A stretch of 64,000 nt of DNA. Source: DASVBE01 sp963770375 (lineage in GTDB: Bacteria; Actinomycetota; Actinomycetes; Streptosporangiales; Streptosporangiaceae). The stretch covers positions 359,260 to 423,259 of the forward strand of contig CAVYPM010000006.1 of NCBI GenBank assembly GCA_963770375.1, read 5' to 3'. Below the pieces are notes generated by a model. The model had not been told where the DNA came from, did not search any database, and was given only the letters and a program-made list of their open reading frames with translations. The position numbers were made by a program, and so were the translations under genes. Of this stretch, positions 1-9,048 are shown piece after piece. Within the stretch, counting starts at the first letter, position 1. The number at the start of each line of letters is the position of its first letter.

Positions 1-55
1 GAAGCGCGTCCTCGGCGGTGATCATGCTGGTCTTGTGGAAGCCGAAAATGCCCAC
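1..55 (-). CDS. msrA: Peptide-methionine (S)-S-oxide reductase, N-terminal fragment
   Basis: Only the first 18 codons are inside the window. The GTG start at 55 follows a strong AGGAGGAGG ribosome-binding site, and the peptide begins MGIFGFHKTSMITAEDAL. That resembles the short N-terminal leader of actinobacterial MsrA, which runs into an ALPGR segment just before the catalytic GCFWG motif. MsrA repairs oxidised methionine in proteins. The catalytic region is off the edge, so the call rests on the leader alone and is tentative. Confidence 0.5.
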   Translation of the reverse strand, partial: MGIFGFHKTSMITAEDAL

Positions 56-123
56 GAATCCTCCTCCTGATGACCCCTGGCTGGGGCCATGGCTCCTGCG
101 GTCCCTCGCCGGCCCAGGCTGAA

Positions 124-137
124 CTGGAAATTTCCAG
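124..137. promoter_or_regulatory. 14-bp perfect palindrome upstream of the msrA-like start
   Basis: CTGGAAATTTCCAG is a perfect palindrome in the 154-nt gap between the end of livM and the start of the msrA-like gene, about 70 nt upstream of that start. It could be an operator for a dimeric repressor. No regulator is identified and no convincing -10/-35 pair is visible next to it. Confidence 0.3.
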
Positions 138-209
138 AGCTGGGGTTACAAGCGAAAACCGCATTATGGGTAACGGTGTTTGCGGCCCGCATGTTCCCGC
201 CACGGGCGG

Positions 210-1379
210 TCAGCCAGGGGGCGAACCAGGGCCATCGCCCGGCCCGCGGGACGCCTCCGCCGGGCCAGCCGGGGCCGTGCCGGACGAGCGGCGGCGCAGC
301 GCGGCCAGGCCCCGCGGGCGCTGCTCGCCTGCGGGCCAGAGGTGGTAGCCCACCGGGAACAGGCGGATCCCGAACCGCTCCGAGATCAGGCCCCAGATGC
401 CCCGCGGGGTCCACAGCGCGACCGCCATCGCCACCAGGCCGAGCACGATGAAGTACCAGGTGCCGTACTGGGCCAGCGACTTCTGCAGGGCGAAGAAGAT
501 GATCGTGCCGAGGATCGGGCCCTCGATCGTGCCGATGCCGCCGATGATCGTGGCGAAGATCATCTCGGCCGAGTACTGGACGCTGAACGCCGCGGTGGGC
601 TCGATGCTCAGCTGGCTGATGATGACAATCGCGCCGGCCGCGCCGCACCCGGCCGCGGCGACCACGAACACGAAACCCTGGGTGCGCGGCACCCGGGCAC
701 CGCTGCTGCGGGCACCGGTCTCGTCGTCGCGCATCGCGGTGAGCACCAGGCCGAGCCGGCTCCGCAGGATCAGGTACACGAACAGCACGACCAGGACCAC
801 CACGGCAAGAGCAGCCCAGTAGGTGTAGGCCGTCAGCAGCGTCGGGTCCAGGTTCTCGAACCCGGACAGGTTGGCCCCGGTCCCGCCGCCCAGCGACGGG
901 AAGCGGACCACGATCAGCTCGAAGATCGACGCGATCACCCAGGTCGCGATCGCGAAGTACCCGGTCCGCAGCCGGGACACCAGCCACCACACCGGCAGCC
1001 CGACCACCGCGCAGCCGGCCACCGCCACCGGGAGCCCCAGGAACGGCTCGACCGCGTGGTTGGACAGGATCAGCACTATGTACCCGCCGAGCCCGACGAA
1101 CGCCTGCTGGCCGACCGACACCAGCCCGGCGTAGCCCGCCAGGAGGTTCCACATGCTCGCCATGGTCATCAGCACGAACACGTTGACCAGGAAGTCCGTT
1201 GTCCCGGACAGCACGAGGTAGGGCAGGTAGCCGAGGATGACCACGATCACCAGCGCGCCCAGCACGGCCCACAGCGTGGTCCGCCGGGACCTGGTTACCT
1301 GGGCCGGCTCCGGCCCGCCGCTGCCCGGTGCGGGGTGCACCGCCGCCTCCCCGGCCGCGGCCCGGCCCGGGGCGGTCAT
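210..1379 (-). CDS. livM: Branched-chain amino acid-type ABC transporter permease LivM
   Basis: Predicted inner-membrane permease of 389 aa, the second membrane subunit of a LivHM-type importer. After a ~30-residue Ala/Gly/Pro-rich cytoplasmic N-terminus there are 8-10 hydrophobic segments, with the family's NLLAGYAGLVSVGQQAFVG signature near residues 75-95 and the FVFVVAAAGCGAAGAI segment later. ATG at 1379 is chosen because it overlaps the livH stop (ATGA), which implies translational coupling. The C-terminal ~40 residues are Arg/Pro/Gly-rich, a little longer than usual. It is the last gene of the substrate-binding protein-livG-livF-livH-livM operon. Confidence 0.88.
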   Translation of the reverse strand: MTAPGRAAAGEAAVHPAPGSGGPEPAQVTRSRRTTLWAVLGALVIVVILGYLPYLVLSGTTDFLVNVFVLMTMASMWNLLAGYAGLVSVGQQAFVGLGGYIVLILSNHAVEPFLGLPVAVAGCAVVGLPVWWLVSRLRTGYFAIATWVIASIFELIVVRFPSLGGGTGANLSGFENLDPTLLTAYTYWAALAVVVLVVLFVYLILRSRLGLVLTAMRDDETGARSSGARVPRTQGFVFVVAAAGCGAAGAIVIISQLSIEPTAAFSVQYSAEMIFATIIGGIGTIEGPILGTIIFFALQKSLAQYGTWYFIVLGLVAMAVALWTPRGIWGLISERFGIRLFPVGYHLWPAGEQRPRGLAALRRRSSGTAPAGPAEASRGPGDGPGSPPG

Positions 1380-2248
1380 GCCGTGCTCCGGCGCGCCGTC
1401 AGGCCCTGCGGCCTGACCACCAGGATGAGCAGGAACACCAGCTGGCCGGCCAGGACCTGATTGGACGGGCCGATCTGGGCGCCGATCTGCTGGACCACAC
1501 CCAGCAATATCCCGCCGACCAGCGTGCCCCACAGCGAGCCGAGGCCGCCGATGACGACCGCCTCGAAGGCGAACAGCAGCAGCTGGTCGGTGCCGATCGT
1601 CGGGTCGAACGAGGAGTACATGCCGAACGCCAGCCCGGCCAGCGCCACCGTGCCGAACGCGATCGCCCCCGCGATGCCGAACACGTGCCGGTAGTCGGCG
1701 CCGGACAGCTGGGCCGCCTCCTGGTCGTCGGCGACCGCCCGGATCAGCCGGCCCTGCCGGGACGAGGACAGGAAGTACTGCAGGCCGAGCAGAACCACCA
1801 CCGCCACCACGAAGATGACCAGCAGCAGCCAGGCGATGGAGATCTGGGAGCCGATCTGGATCGAGTCGGACACCAGCGGGCCGATGTCGAGCGAGTGGCT
1901 GTCCGCCGAGGCGAACTGCAGCAGCGCGTTCTCGATCACCACCGACAGGCCGAAGGTGACCAGCAGCGTGGTCAGCACGCTGCGGTCCAGCGCGGCCTGG
2001 ATCAGCGTCCGCTGGACGACGTAGCCGAGCACCGCGAAGATCGGCACGACCAGGATGAACGACCAGACCGCGGGCACATGGGTGATCGTGATCACGCCCA
2101 GCGCCGTGTACGCAGCGACCACCGCCAGGTCGCCGTGGGCCAGGTTGATGACCTTCATCACGCCGAACATCAGCGACAGCCCGCAGGCGAACAGCGCGTA
2201 GAGACCGCCGATCAGGATCCCCTGGATGATCGCGTTGACCCAGCTCAT
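1376..2248 (-). CDS. livH: Branched-chain amino acid-type ABC transporter permease LivH
   Basis: Membrane permease of 290 aa starting MSWVNAIIQGILIGGLYALF, the standard LivH beginning, followed by the conserved GLSLMFGVMKVINLAHGD segment and the FAFEAVVIGGLGSLWGTLVGG loop that contacts the ATPases. It forms the transmembrane channel with LivM. ATG at 2248 overlaps the livF stop (ATGA), and its own stop overlaps livM. Length is normal for the family and no defects are visible. Confidence 0.9.
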   Translation of the reverse strand: MSWVNAIIQGILIGGLYALFACGLSLMFGVMKVINLAHGDLAVVAAYTALGVITITHVPAVWSFILVVPIFAVLGYVVQRTLIQAALDRSVLTTLLVTFGLSVVIENALLQFASADSHSLDIGPLVSDSIQIGSQISIAWLLLVIFVVAVVVLLGLQYFLSSSRQGRLIRAVADDQEAAQLSGADYRHVFGIAGAIAFGTVALAGLAFGMYSSFDPTIGTDQLLLFAFEAVVIGGLGSLWGTLVGGILLGVVQQIGAQIGPSNQVLAGQLVFLLILVVRPQGLTARRSTA

Positions 2249-3057
2249 GCCGGCGCCTCCGGCCCGCCGCCCGGGCCGTTGACCCCGGCCAGGCCGAAGT
2301 AGGCGCCCTCGATCTCCTCGGCGGTCAGGTCGCCGGGCGGGCCCTGCAGCGTGGTCTGGCCCTCGAGCAGGCAGTGGATATGGCTGGCGACCCGCAGCGC
2401 CTGGCTGACGTCCTGCTCGACCAGCAGCACGGTCAGCCCGGACGCCAGCAGCTCGGGCAGGGTCTGGTAGATCCGGCGGACCACGGCCGGGGCCAGGCCC
2501 AGGGACAGCTCGTCCAGCAGCAGCACCCGCGGGTTGGCCACCAGCGCCCGGCCGATCGCCACGGACTGCTGCTCGCCGCCGGACAGCTGCCCGGCCAGCT
2601 GGCCGCGCCGGTCCCGCATCCACGGGAAGAGGTCGTACACGCCCTCGATCCGCCACGGCCCGGGCCGCGCGTAGGACGCCCCGACCTGGAGGTTCTCCTC
2701 GACGGTCAGCGAGGGAAAGAGCCGCCGGCCCTCGGGGACCATGACGATCCCGGCCGCGACCCGCTTCTCCGGCCGCAGCCGGGCCAGGTCCTGGCCGTCC
2801 AGCAGGATCGACCCGGACGTCGGCTTGTGCAGCCCAGCAATACTGCGAAGCAGCGTGGACTTGCCCGCCCCGTTGGCGCCGATCATCGCGTACACCTCGC
2901 CCGGCGCGACGGCCAGGCTCACCCCGTGCAGCGCCCGCAGCTGGCCGTGGTGCACGGTCAGGTCGCGGACCTCGAGCAGCACGGCTTCACCACTCACAGT
3001 GCTATCCGTCACGGGGCCATCCGTCACGGGGCCATCCGTCACGGGGCCATCCGTCAC
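2245..3057 (-). CDS. livF: Branched-chain amino acid-type ABC transporter ATPase LivF
   Basis: Cytoplasmic ATPase subunit (up to 270 aa). Walker A GANGAGKST, signature LSGGEQQ and Walker B VLLLDELSLGLAP are all present, the last typical of LivF. The N-terminus is unusual: it lies in a tandem 15-bp repeat giving MTDGP-VTDGP-VTDGP-VTDST. Each unit begins with GTG, so the start could be at 3057 or any of the next three units; core LivF homology begins about residue 27. The furthest GTG overlaps the livG stop (GTGA), which is why it is listed. Confidence 0.88.
   Translation of the reverse strand: MTDGPVTDGPVTDGPVTDSTVSGEAVLLEVRDLTVHHGQLRALHGVSLAVAPGEVYAMIGANGAGKSTLLRSIAGLHKPTSGSILLDGQDLARLRPEKRVAAGIVMVPEGRRLFPSLTVEENLQVGASYARPGPWRIEGVYDLFPWMRDRRGQLAGQLSGGEQQSVAIGRALVANPRVLLLDELSLGLAPAVVRRIYQTLPELLASGLTVLLVEQDVSQALRVASHIHCLLEGQTTLQGPPGDLTAEEIEGAYFGLAGVNGPGGGPEAPA
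2998..3057. repeat. Four tandem 15-bp units at the livG/livF junction
   Basis: Minus-strand unit GTGACGGATGGCCCC occurs three times perfectly (3057-3013) and once degenerately (3012-2998). Each unit starts with GTGA, the overlapping start/stop motif joining livG to livF, so the array multiplies the potential livF start codons and adds a VTDGP pentapeptide per copy. Copy number could vary by slippage without shifting the frame, since 15 is divisible by three. Confidence 0.9.
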
Positions 3058-3848
3058 GGGGCACCGTCCGCGGGCTCGTCGCCGCCCGCCGCGAGCGGGC
3101 CGGCCAGCGAGGTGGTCACCTCGGTGCCCAGGAACACCTCGCGGACGGCCGGGTTGGCCAGCACCTCGGCGGGCTTGCCGTCGCCCACGAACGTCCCGCC
3201 GGCCAGGCAGACCAGCCGGTCGACCACCGGGGTCAGCGCACGGACCACGTGCTCGATCCAGATCACCGCGATACCGTCGGCCTGGATCGACCGGACGATG
3301 CCGACCAGCTGCGCCACCTCGGGGTCGGTCAGCCCGCCGGCCACCTCATCGAGCAGCAGCAGCCGCGGCCCCGACGCCAGCGCCCGGGCCAGCTCCAGCC
3401 GCTTGCGCTGGAGCAGGCCGAGCCGCTCGGCCGGCACGTTGGCCTGGCCGAGCAGCCCGGTACGGCTCAGCGCCTGCGCCGCCGCGTCGTAGCTGGCCTG
3501 CCGCCGCAGGCCGGCTCCCTGCTGGACGGCGACCAGCACGTTCTCGAACACGGTCATGTTGCCGAACGGCCGCGGCACCTGGAAGGTCCGGCCGATACCG
3601 AGACGGCACCGGTCCGGGGCCCGCATCCGGGTGACCGCCGTCCCGGCGAACCTGATCTCCCCGGCGGACGGCTCGAGCGTGCCGGAGATCAGCCCGAACA
3701 CGCTGGTCTTGCCGGCCCCGTTCGGGCCGACCATGCCGAGCACGTCCCCGGCGCCGACCGTCAGCGACAGCCGGTCCGCGACCACGACCTTGCCGAAGCT
3801 CTTGCTGACCGCATCGAGCTCCAGCAACGGCGGCGCGGCATCAGGCAT
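3054..3848 (-). CDS. livG: Branched-chain amino acid-type ABC transporter ATPase LivG
   Basis: ATPase subunit of 264 aa. Walker A GPNGAGKTS is near residues 40-48, the Q-loop region is GRTFQVPRPFGNMTVFENV, the signature position reads LGLLQRKRLELARAL (degenerate, as in many LivG proteins), and Walker B is RLLLLDEVAGGL. ATG at 3848 lies five bases inside the end of the substrate-binding protein gene, and its stop overlaps livF. It pairs with LivF to drive uptake through LivHM. Confidence 0.9.
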   Translation of the reverse strand: MPDAAPPLLELDAVSKSFGKVVVADRLSLTVGAGDVLGMVGPNGAGKTSVFGLISGTLEPSAGEIRFAGTAVTRMRAPDRCRLGIGRTFQVPRPFGNMTVFENVLVAVQQGAGLRRQASYDAAAQALSRTGLLGQANVPAERLGLLQRKRLELARALASGPRLLLLDEVAGGLTDPEVAQLVGIVRSIQADGIAVIWIEHVVRALTPVVDRLVCLAGGTFVGDGKPAEVLANPAVREVFLGTEVTTSLAGPLAAGGDEPADGAP

Positions 3849-5206
3849 TCGTCGGGTGCAAGTCGGCGGTGACCTTCACGTCCGGGTTCAGCGAGTTGTC
3901 CACCACCTGCATCTCGAACGGGAACTGGCCGGTGCCCTTCTGCCACTGCACGCCGAGCGGCTTGATGATGCCCACGCCGGGAGCCGGGCCGCCGGCGAAG
4001 TTCAGCGGGCCGCAGATGCCGGTGTAGTTGACGTTGTGCAGGGCGCTGGCCACCGCGGCCTTGTCGTGCGGGTCGCTGGCCGCGCTGAACGCCTCCTTGG
4101 CCACCTCGAACAGCGAGTAGCTGGAGCCGATCGACTGCACCCACAGCTTGCCGGTGGCGGAGGTGAACGCCGTCCGCGAGCGCCTTGGCGCTCTGCCCGT
4201 CGAGCGAGGACTTGTACGGCATGAACGGGCCCCACCACGAGTCGGTGGCCACGTTGTTGACCAGGTTGCCGAGCGCGACCGTGTCGGCCGGGAACAGCAG
4301 CACCTTGGCCACCGTGGCCAGCCTGGGCTTGAAGCCCTGCTGGGCGGCCTGCTTCCAGAACGTGTTGAAGTCCGGCGGCAGCGGCGCGTTGCTGAACAGC
4401 TCGCAGTGCTTGTTCTTGAACGTGCTGATCATCGAGCTGAAGTCGGTGGTGCCGTCCTGGTAGGCGCCGCCGTCCACGGGCTTGTACCCGGACTCCTTGA
4501 TCAGCGGGATGAACACCTCGCGGAACGCGGTGCCGTCGGCGTCGTTGGGGTACTGGCAGGCGACGACCTTGTTGGTGTGCACCCGCTGCCACATCGGCAC
4601 GAAGCAGCCCTGGAACTCCTTGAGCCCGAAGAAGAACATCGTGCAGTACTTGAACGAGGTGGTCGGCTTGGCCGGGTTGCCGCCCAGGCCCCCGTACCAC
4701 GACTCCCACGGCACCACGGTGGACAGGCACGGCGTGCCGAGCTTCTCGCAGGCCGCGGCCACCGGGTTGGTGGTCTCCGGGGTCGAGGTGGTCAGGATCA
4801 TGTCCACCTTGTTCTGCAGGATCAGCTGCCTGGCCACCGCGGAGGCCCGGTTCGGGTCCGACTGGCTGTCCTGGACCACGATGTTGACCTTGTAGTTCTT
4901 GCTGCCGACCTTGATCCCGCTCTTGTACGCGCTGGTGCTGCGGACCTGGCTGAGCACGAACTGGTCGCCGGACGCGAAGCCGGCCAGCGGGCCGGTCAGC
5001 GGGGTGACGAAGCCGATCGTGATCGTGCCGCTGCTGGACTGCGTGCCTGAGCCCTTGATCCCGGAACTGCACGCGGCCAGCAGGCCGCCTGCCCCCACGG
5101 TGACCGCGCCCGCGCCCATGCCCTTGAGCACCGACCGGCGCCCGAGCGGGGCACTGATGATCGGTTCGGCAGCGGGCTGGCTCTCCTCCGGTCCCTGACG
5201 GTTCAT
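3841..5206 (-). CDS. Tat-type lipoprotein substrate-binding protein of the Liv-like importer (frameshifted)
   Basis: About 454 aa if the frame is restored. The N-terminus has a twin-arginine motif (RRSVLKG), a hydrophobic stretch and a lipobox ending LLAAC, so it should be exported by Tat and lipid-anchored. The body is a Peripla_BP_6-type solute-binding fold (TIGFVTPLTGPLAGF near the mature start; STPETTNP and TTDFSSMISTFK further on). The frame breaks near 4166-4173: one extra base turns ADAFTSATGKLWVQ-like sequence out of frame, and the last ~110 residues continue in the next frame to the stop at 3841. ATG 5206 has an AAGGAGA ribosome-binding site. The neighbouring IclR protein hints at an aromatic or related acid as substrate rather than an amino acid; this is inference. 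Confidence 0.8.
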
Positions 5207-5431
5207 CCCGTCTCCTTCGACGTCAGCGAATGAAAACGGCGATCCGTCCGCGGAGGGCAACGGCATCACCGGGGCAGCCGGGCCCCCGGAATGGGGACGG
5301 GCAAGTGTTCGCTCAGCGTACAACCATGCGCACTGTAGAACTCTGTCACGGTCAATCTCGCCCTGTCAACCACCCGCAACCGGTGCCTGGCCGGCCGTTC
5401 AGCCCCCGTACGGGCACCCGTCAGACGCCCC
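5207..5431 (-). promoter_or_regulatory. Promoter region of the liv-type operon
   Basis: This 225-nt gap between the IclR gene and the importer has no coding signal. On the minus strand a TTGACA hexamer (5369-5364) is a candidate -35 box, but no good -10 lies 17 nt downstream (ACAGAG). Operon transcription must start somewhere here, and it is the natural target of the adjacent IclR protein. The exact start is not supported. Confidence 0.35.
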
Positions 5432-6280
5432 TCAGCCCGCCCCCTGGGCGGCCAGATCGGCCTCGATCTGGCGTGCGGTTTCCAGCAGCGCGGGCACGAT
5501 GTCGGTACGCAGCGACTCCACGCTGACCCGGCTGGCGTGCGCGGAGATGTTGATCGCCGCGGTGCCGGTGTCCTGGGCCCCGCGGATCGGCGCGGCCACC
5601 GCGCGCAGGCCCTCCTCGAGCTCCTGGTCGACGATCGCGTAGCCCTGCGCGGCCACCTCGGCGAGGATCTCCCTGAGCCGGCCCGCGTCGGTGACGGTGT
5701 TGGCGGTCAGCGGCTCGAGCACGGCCTCGGCCAGGTACTGCTCCAGCGCGTCCGGCGGCAGCGCGGCCAGCAGCACCCGGCCCATCGAGGTGGCGTAGGC
5801 CGGGAACCGGGTGCCGACCGAGATGGCCACCGTCATGATCCGCTTGGTCGGGACCCGGGCCACGTACACCACGTGCTGCCCGTCCAGGATCGAGATCGAG
5901 GACGACTCGTGCAGCCGGGCCACGAGCTCCTCCAGGTGCGGCGCGGCCACGTCGGGCAGGGTCAGCCCGGACAGGTAGGCGTAGCCCAGCTCGAGCACCC
6001 GGGGCCGGAGCGAGAACTCCCGGCCGTCGCTGCGCACGTAGCCGAGCTTGACCAGGGTGAGCAGGAACCGCCGGGCCGCGGCCCGGGTCAGGTTCGTGGC
6101 CCGGGCCACCTCGCTGAGGCTGAGCCGTTCCCGGTCCGGGCCGAACGCCCGGATCACCGCCAGCCCACGGTCGAGCGACTGCACGAAGTCGCTGTTCCGC
6201 GCGGCGGCCGGTTCGCCGCCCGGCTCGGCCCGGTCCCGGTCCGGCGGGTCGTTCGCAATGCGCCCAGAAGTTCTCATCAC
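5432..6280 (-). CDS. IclR-family transcriptional regulator (PcaR/PobR-like)
   Basis: Up to 282 aa. The N-terminal winged helix-turn-helix (SLDRGLAVIRAFGPDRERLSLSEVARATN... in pieces, about residues 35-85) is followed by the IclR effector domain (LGYAYLSGL, GTRFPAYATSMGRVLLA, EEGLRAVAAPIR). The sequence reads like the PcaR/PobR branch that senses aromatic acids. GTG 6280 is directly followed by ATG 6277; either may be used, and neither has a strong ribosome-binding site. It lies just upstream of the importer operon on the same strand and probably controls it. Effector unknown. Confidence 0.85.
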   Translation of the reverse strand: MMRTSGRIANDPPDRDRAEPGGEPAAARNSDFVQSLDRGLAVIRAFGPDRERLSLSEVARATNLTRAAARRFLLTLVKLGYVRSDGREFSLRPRVLELGYAYLSGLTLPDVAAPHLEELVARLHESSSISILDGQHVVYVARVPTKRIMTVAISVGTRFPAYATSMGRVLLAALPPDALEQYLAEAVLEPLTANTVTDAGRLREILAEVAAQGYAIVDQELEEGLRAVAAPIRGAQDTGTAAINISAHASRVSVESLRTDIVPALLETARQIEADLAAQGAG

Positions 6281-6353
6281 TGCGCATGCTAACGCGCCGC
6301 GGCCCGGTCACCGCGGAATCACACTGGTAACAGGCCGATCTTCTGCCTGGTAA

Positions 6354-7346
6354 CTATCCGGTGCGCTCGACCACGAAGTCGCACAGGCCCTCGAACGCGG
6401 CTCGCGCGGGCACGTCCGGCAGCGCCATGATCTCCTGCCGGGCCACCCCGGCCCATTCCCTCAGGTCGGCCCGGGCCAGCTCCATCGCCGGGTGCGCGCG
6501 GAGCAGCCCGAGCGCCTCGGCGTGCAGCCCGGGGTCGGTCAGCTTGCCGCTGGACAGCAGCTCGACCAGGCGGGCGTCGCCGGGCCCGGCCATCCGCAGG
6601 GCGTGCAGCATGGGCAGGGTCAGCACGCCCTCGTGCAGATCAGTGCCCGGGGTCTTGCCGGACTGGACGGTCTCGCTGGCCACGTCCAGGATGTCGTCGG
6701 CCAGCTGCCAGGCCACCCCGAACGCGCCGCAGGCCTTGGCGATACCGGCCGCCACCCCTTCGGGTGCGTCGGAGAACATCGCGCCGAACCGGCCCGAGGT
6801 GGCGATCAGCGACGCGGTCTTGTCGGTGACCACCTTCATGTAGTGCTCGAGCGGATCCTGGCCCGGCTGCGGGCCCAGGGTCTCCGCGATCTGCCCGCTG
6901 ACCAGCTGGGCGAACGTGGTGGCCTGTACCCGGATGGCCTCCGGGCCCAGGCCGGCGAGCACGTTCGAGGCGCAGGAGAACAGGAAGTCGCCGGTCAGGA
7001 TGGCCACCGTGTTGTCCCACCGGGCGTTTGCGCTGGCCTGGCCGTGCCGCACCGCGGCCTCGTCCATCACGTCGTCGTGGTACAGCGTGGCCAGGTGGGT
7101 CAGCTCGATGGCGATCGCGCCGGGCACGAGCCGCTCGTCCGGATGGCTGCCGAACTGGCCGGCCAGCAGCACCAGCGTGGGCCGCAGCCGCTTGCCGCCT
7201 GCGATCAGGTGCGCGGCGGCCTCGTTGAGCAGCGGCTGCTCGATCTTCACTGCTTCCCGCAGGCCGGCCTCGACCTGGGCCAGCCCGTCGGCGATGACCT
7301 TTTCCAGCGCCGGGTCGGACAGCTGAACGGGAACAATGGCCGTCAC
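6354..7346 (-). CDS. Polyprenyl diphosphate synthase (GrcC/HepT-like, menaquinone side chain)
   Basis: 330 aa. Both Asp-rich prenyl-substrate motifs are present: DDVMD within LYHDDVMDEAAVRHG and DDILD within WQLADDILDVASE, with the GGKRLRP segment typical of trans-prenyltransferases. It should chain isopentenyl diphosphate onto an allylic primer in the cytoplasm to make the menaquinone tail. GTG at 7346 is chosen over an upstream in-frame start because an AGGAG box sits 8 nt before it. It lies 87 nt beyond nuoN, the same arrangement as in streptomycetes. Chain length cannot be read safely from sequence. Confidence 0.9.
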   Translation of the reverse strand: MTAIVPVQLSDPALEKVIADGLAQVEAGLREAVKIEQPLLNEAAAHLIAGGKRLRPTLVLLAGQFGSHPDERLVPGAIAIELTHLATLYHDDVMDEAAVRHGQASANARWDNTVAILTGDFLFSCASNVLAGLGPEAIRVQATTFAQLVSGQIAETLGPQPGQDPLEHYMKVVTDKTASLIATSGRFGAMFSDAPEGVAAGIAKACGAFGVAWQLADDILDVASETVQSGKTPGTDLHEGVLTLPMLHALRMAGPGDARLVELLSSGKLTDPGLHAEALGLLRAHPAMELARADLREWAGVARQEIMALPDVPARAAFEGLCDFVVERTG

Positions 7347-7433
7347 TGAGGCTCCTATCGTGGGGCCGCCGCCGGGGCCAGCCGCCCGGACCGGCGCGGG
7401 CAACGCCGATCCAAAGATACGTGCCGAGGTGAC

Positions 7434-9029
7434 CTAGCGGACGAACAGGTTCGAGGCGGCATGCTGGGCCAGGTTGAGGAGCGGGCCGGGAACCACGCCG
7501 AGGACGAGCGTGCCGATCGCGCCGATGGCGACCGCGGCACCGGTGAACACGCTGGGCCGCACCACGGACGGGCCGTCCGGGGCCGGGTCGCTGAAGTACA
7601 TCAGCACGATCACCCGGACGTAGGGGAAGGCCAGGATCGCGCTGCTCAGCACGCCGACGATGACCAGGGGCAGCGCCCCGCCCGCGATCGCGGCCTGGAA
7701 GACCGCGAACTTCCCGGTGAAGCCGCTGGTCAGCGGGATGCCCGCGAACGCGATCAGGAAGAACGCGAACGTCCCCGCGACCAGCGGGGACCGGCGGCCC
7801 AGGCCCGCCCAGCTGGACAGGTGCAGCGCCTCGCCGGCCGGCCCGCGGACCAGGGTGACCACCGCGAACGCGCCGATCACCGCGATCCCGTAGGCGGCCA
7901 GGTAGAACAGGCTGCTGGACAGCCCGGCCTGGCTGGTGGCGACCACGGCGGTGAGCACGTAACCGGCCTGGGCGATCGAGGAGTAGGCCAGCAGCCGCTT
8001 CACGTCGGTCTGGGTGATCGCGATCACGGACCCGGCCACCATCGTGAGGATGGCAATCCCCCACATGACCGGCCGCCAGTTCCAGGACAGCTGGCCGAAC
8101 GCCACGTAGAACACCCGCAGCAGCGCGCCGAACGCGGACACCAGCGTGCAGGACGCCATCAGCGCGGTCACCGGGGTCGGCGCGCCCTGGTAGACGTCCG
8201 GCTTCCAGCTCTGGAACGGGGCTGCGCCGATCTTGAACAGCAGGCCCAGGCCGAGCAGCGCCATGCCGGCGTACAGCAGCGTGGTGTTGCTGGTGTTGGA
8301 CGAGGCCGCGGTGGCGATCGCGGACAGCTGGACCGAGCCGGAGAAGCCGTACAGCATGGCCACGCCGAACAGGAAGAACGCGGAGGAGTACGCGCCCAGC
8401 AGGAAGTACTTCATCGCCGCTTCCTGCGACAGCAGGCGGCGCCGCCGGGCGATGCCGCACAGCAGGTACAGCGGCAGGGACAGCACCTCGAGCGCGACGA
8501 ACATCGTCAGCAGGTCGTTGGCGGCGGGGAACAGCATCATGCCGCCCACCGCGAACAGGACCAGCGGGTACACCTCGGTGTGCACCGCGCCGGCGGCCAG
8601 GCCCTCACGTTCCTCGGCGCTGCCCGGCACGGCCGCGGCCGGCGCGGCGAACGGGCTGATGTCGTGGGCCTGCTCGGCGATCAGCAGCACGCTGATGAAG
8701 GCCAGCACCAGGATCGTGCCCTGGATGAACAGCGTGGGCTGGTCCACGCCGACCGTGCCGACCGCGGCCGCGTTCCCGGGGCTGCCGCCGGCGAACAGCG
8801 TGTTGCTCGAGGCGACCACGATCGTCAGCGCGAACGCCGCGACCAGCCCGCCCAGGGTCAGCGCCAGCTGCAGGGGGCGGCGCAGGTGCCGCGGGGCGAA
8901 CGCCTCGACCAGCACGCCGACCACCGCCAGCCCGAAGATCAGCAGCATCGGCGACAGCTGGCCGTACTCGATGTGCGGCGCGGTCAGGCCCGGCGCAGTC
9001 GCGGCGCCCGCGGCCAGGATCGACGTCAC
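7434..9029 (-). CDS. nuoN: NADH-quinone oxidoreductase subunit N
   Basis: 531-aa antiporter-like membrane subunit of complex I with about 14 hydrophobic segments. Conserved features include the FLLGAYSSAFFLFG region, FKIGAAPFQSWKPDVYQGAPTP (in segments) carrying the pumping lysine and proline, and DVKRLLAYSSIAQAGY. GTG 9029 has a GAAGGGAAG ribosome-binding site a few bases upstream. In the sequence as given, the nuoM frame runs into nuoN without a stop (see nuoM). NuoN is the last of the 14 complex I genes and takes part in proton translocation. Confidence 0.93.
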   Translation of the reverse strand: MTSILAAGAATAPGLTAPHIEYGQLSPMLLIFGLAVVGVLVEAFAPRHLRRPLQLALTLGGLVAAFALTIVVASSNTLFAGGSPGNAAAVGTVGVDQPTLFIQGTILVLAFISVLLIAEQAHDISPFAAPAAAVPGSAEEREGLAAGAVHTEVYPLVLFAVGGMMLFPAANDLLTMFVALEVLSLPLYLLCGIARRRRLLSQEAAMKYFLLGAYSSAFFLFGVAMLYGFSGSVQLSAIATAASSNTSNTTLLYAGMALLGLGLLFKIGAAPFQSWKPDVYQGAPTPVTALMASCTLVSAFGALLRVFYVAFGQLSWNWRPVMWGIAILTMVAGSVIAITQTDVKRLLAYSSIAQAGYVLTAVVATSQAGLSSSLFYLAAYGIAVIGAFAVVTLVRGPAGEALHLSSWAGLGRRSPLVAGTFAFFLIAFAGIPLTSGFTGKFAVFQAAIAGGALPLVIVGVLSSAILAFPYVRVIVLMYFSDPAPDGPSVVRPSVFTGAAVAIGAIGTLVLGVVPGPLLNLAQHAASNLFVR

Positions 9030-9048
9030 GGGGTGCTTCCCTTCTGGT

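Noticed and set aside
56..209. SigR-type promoter (GGAAT...GTT) before msrA
   Set aside because: GGAAAT occurs inside the palindrome, but no GTT lies at the required 18-19 bp distance.
2998..3057. Short tandem repeats considered as a CRISPR-like array
   Set aside because: Units are 15 bp, contiguous, coding and without spacers.
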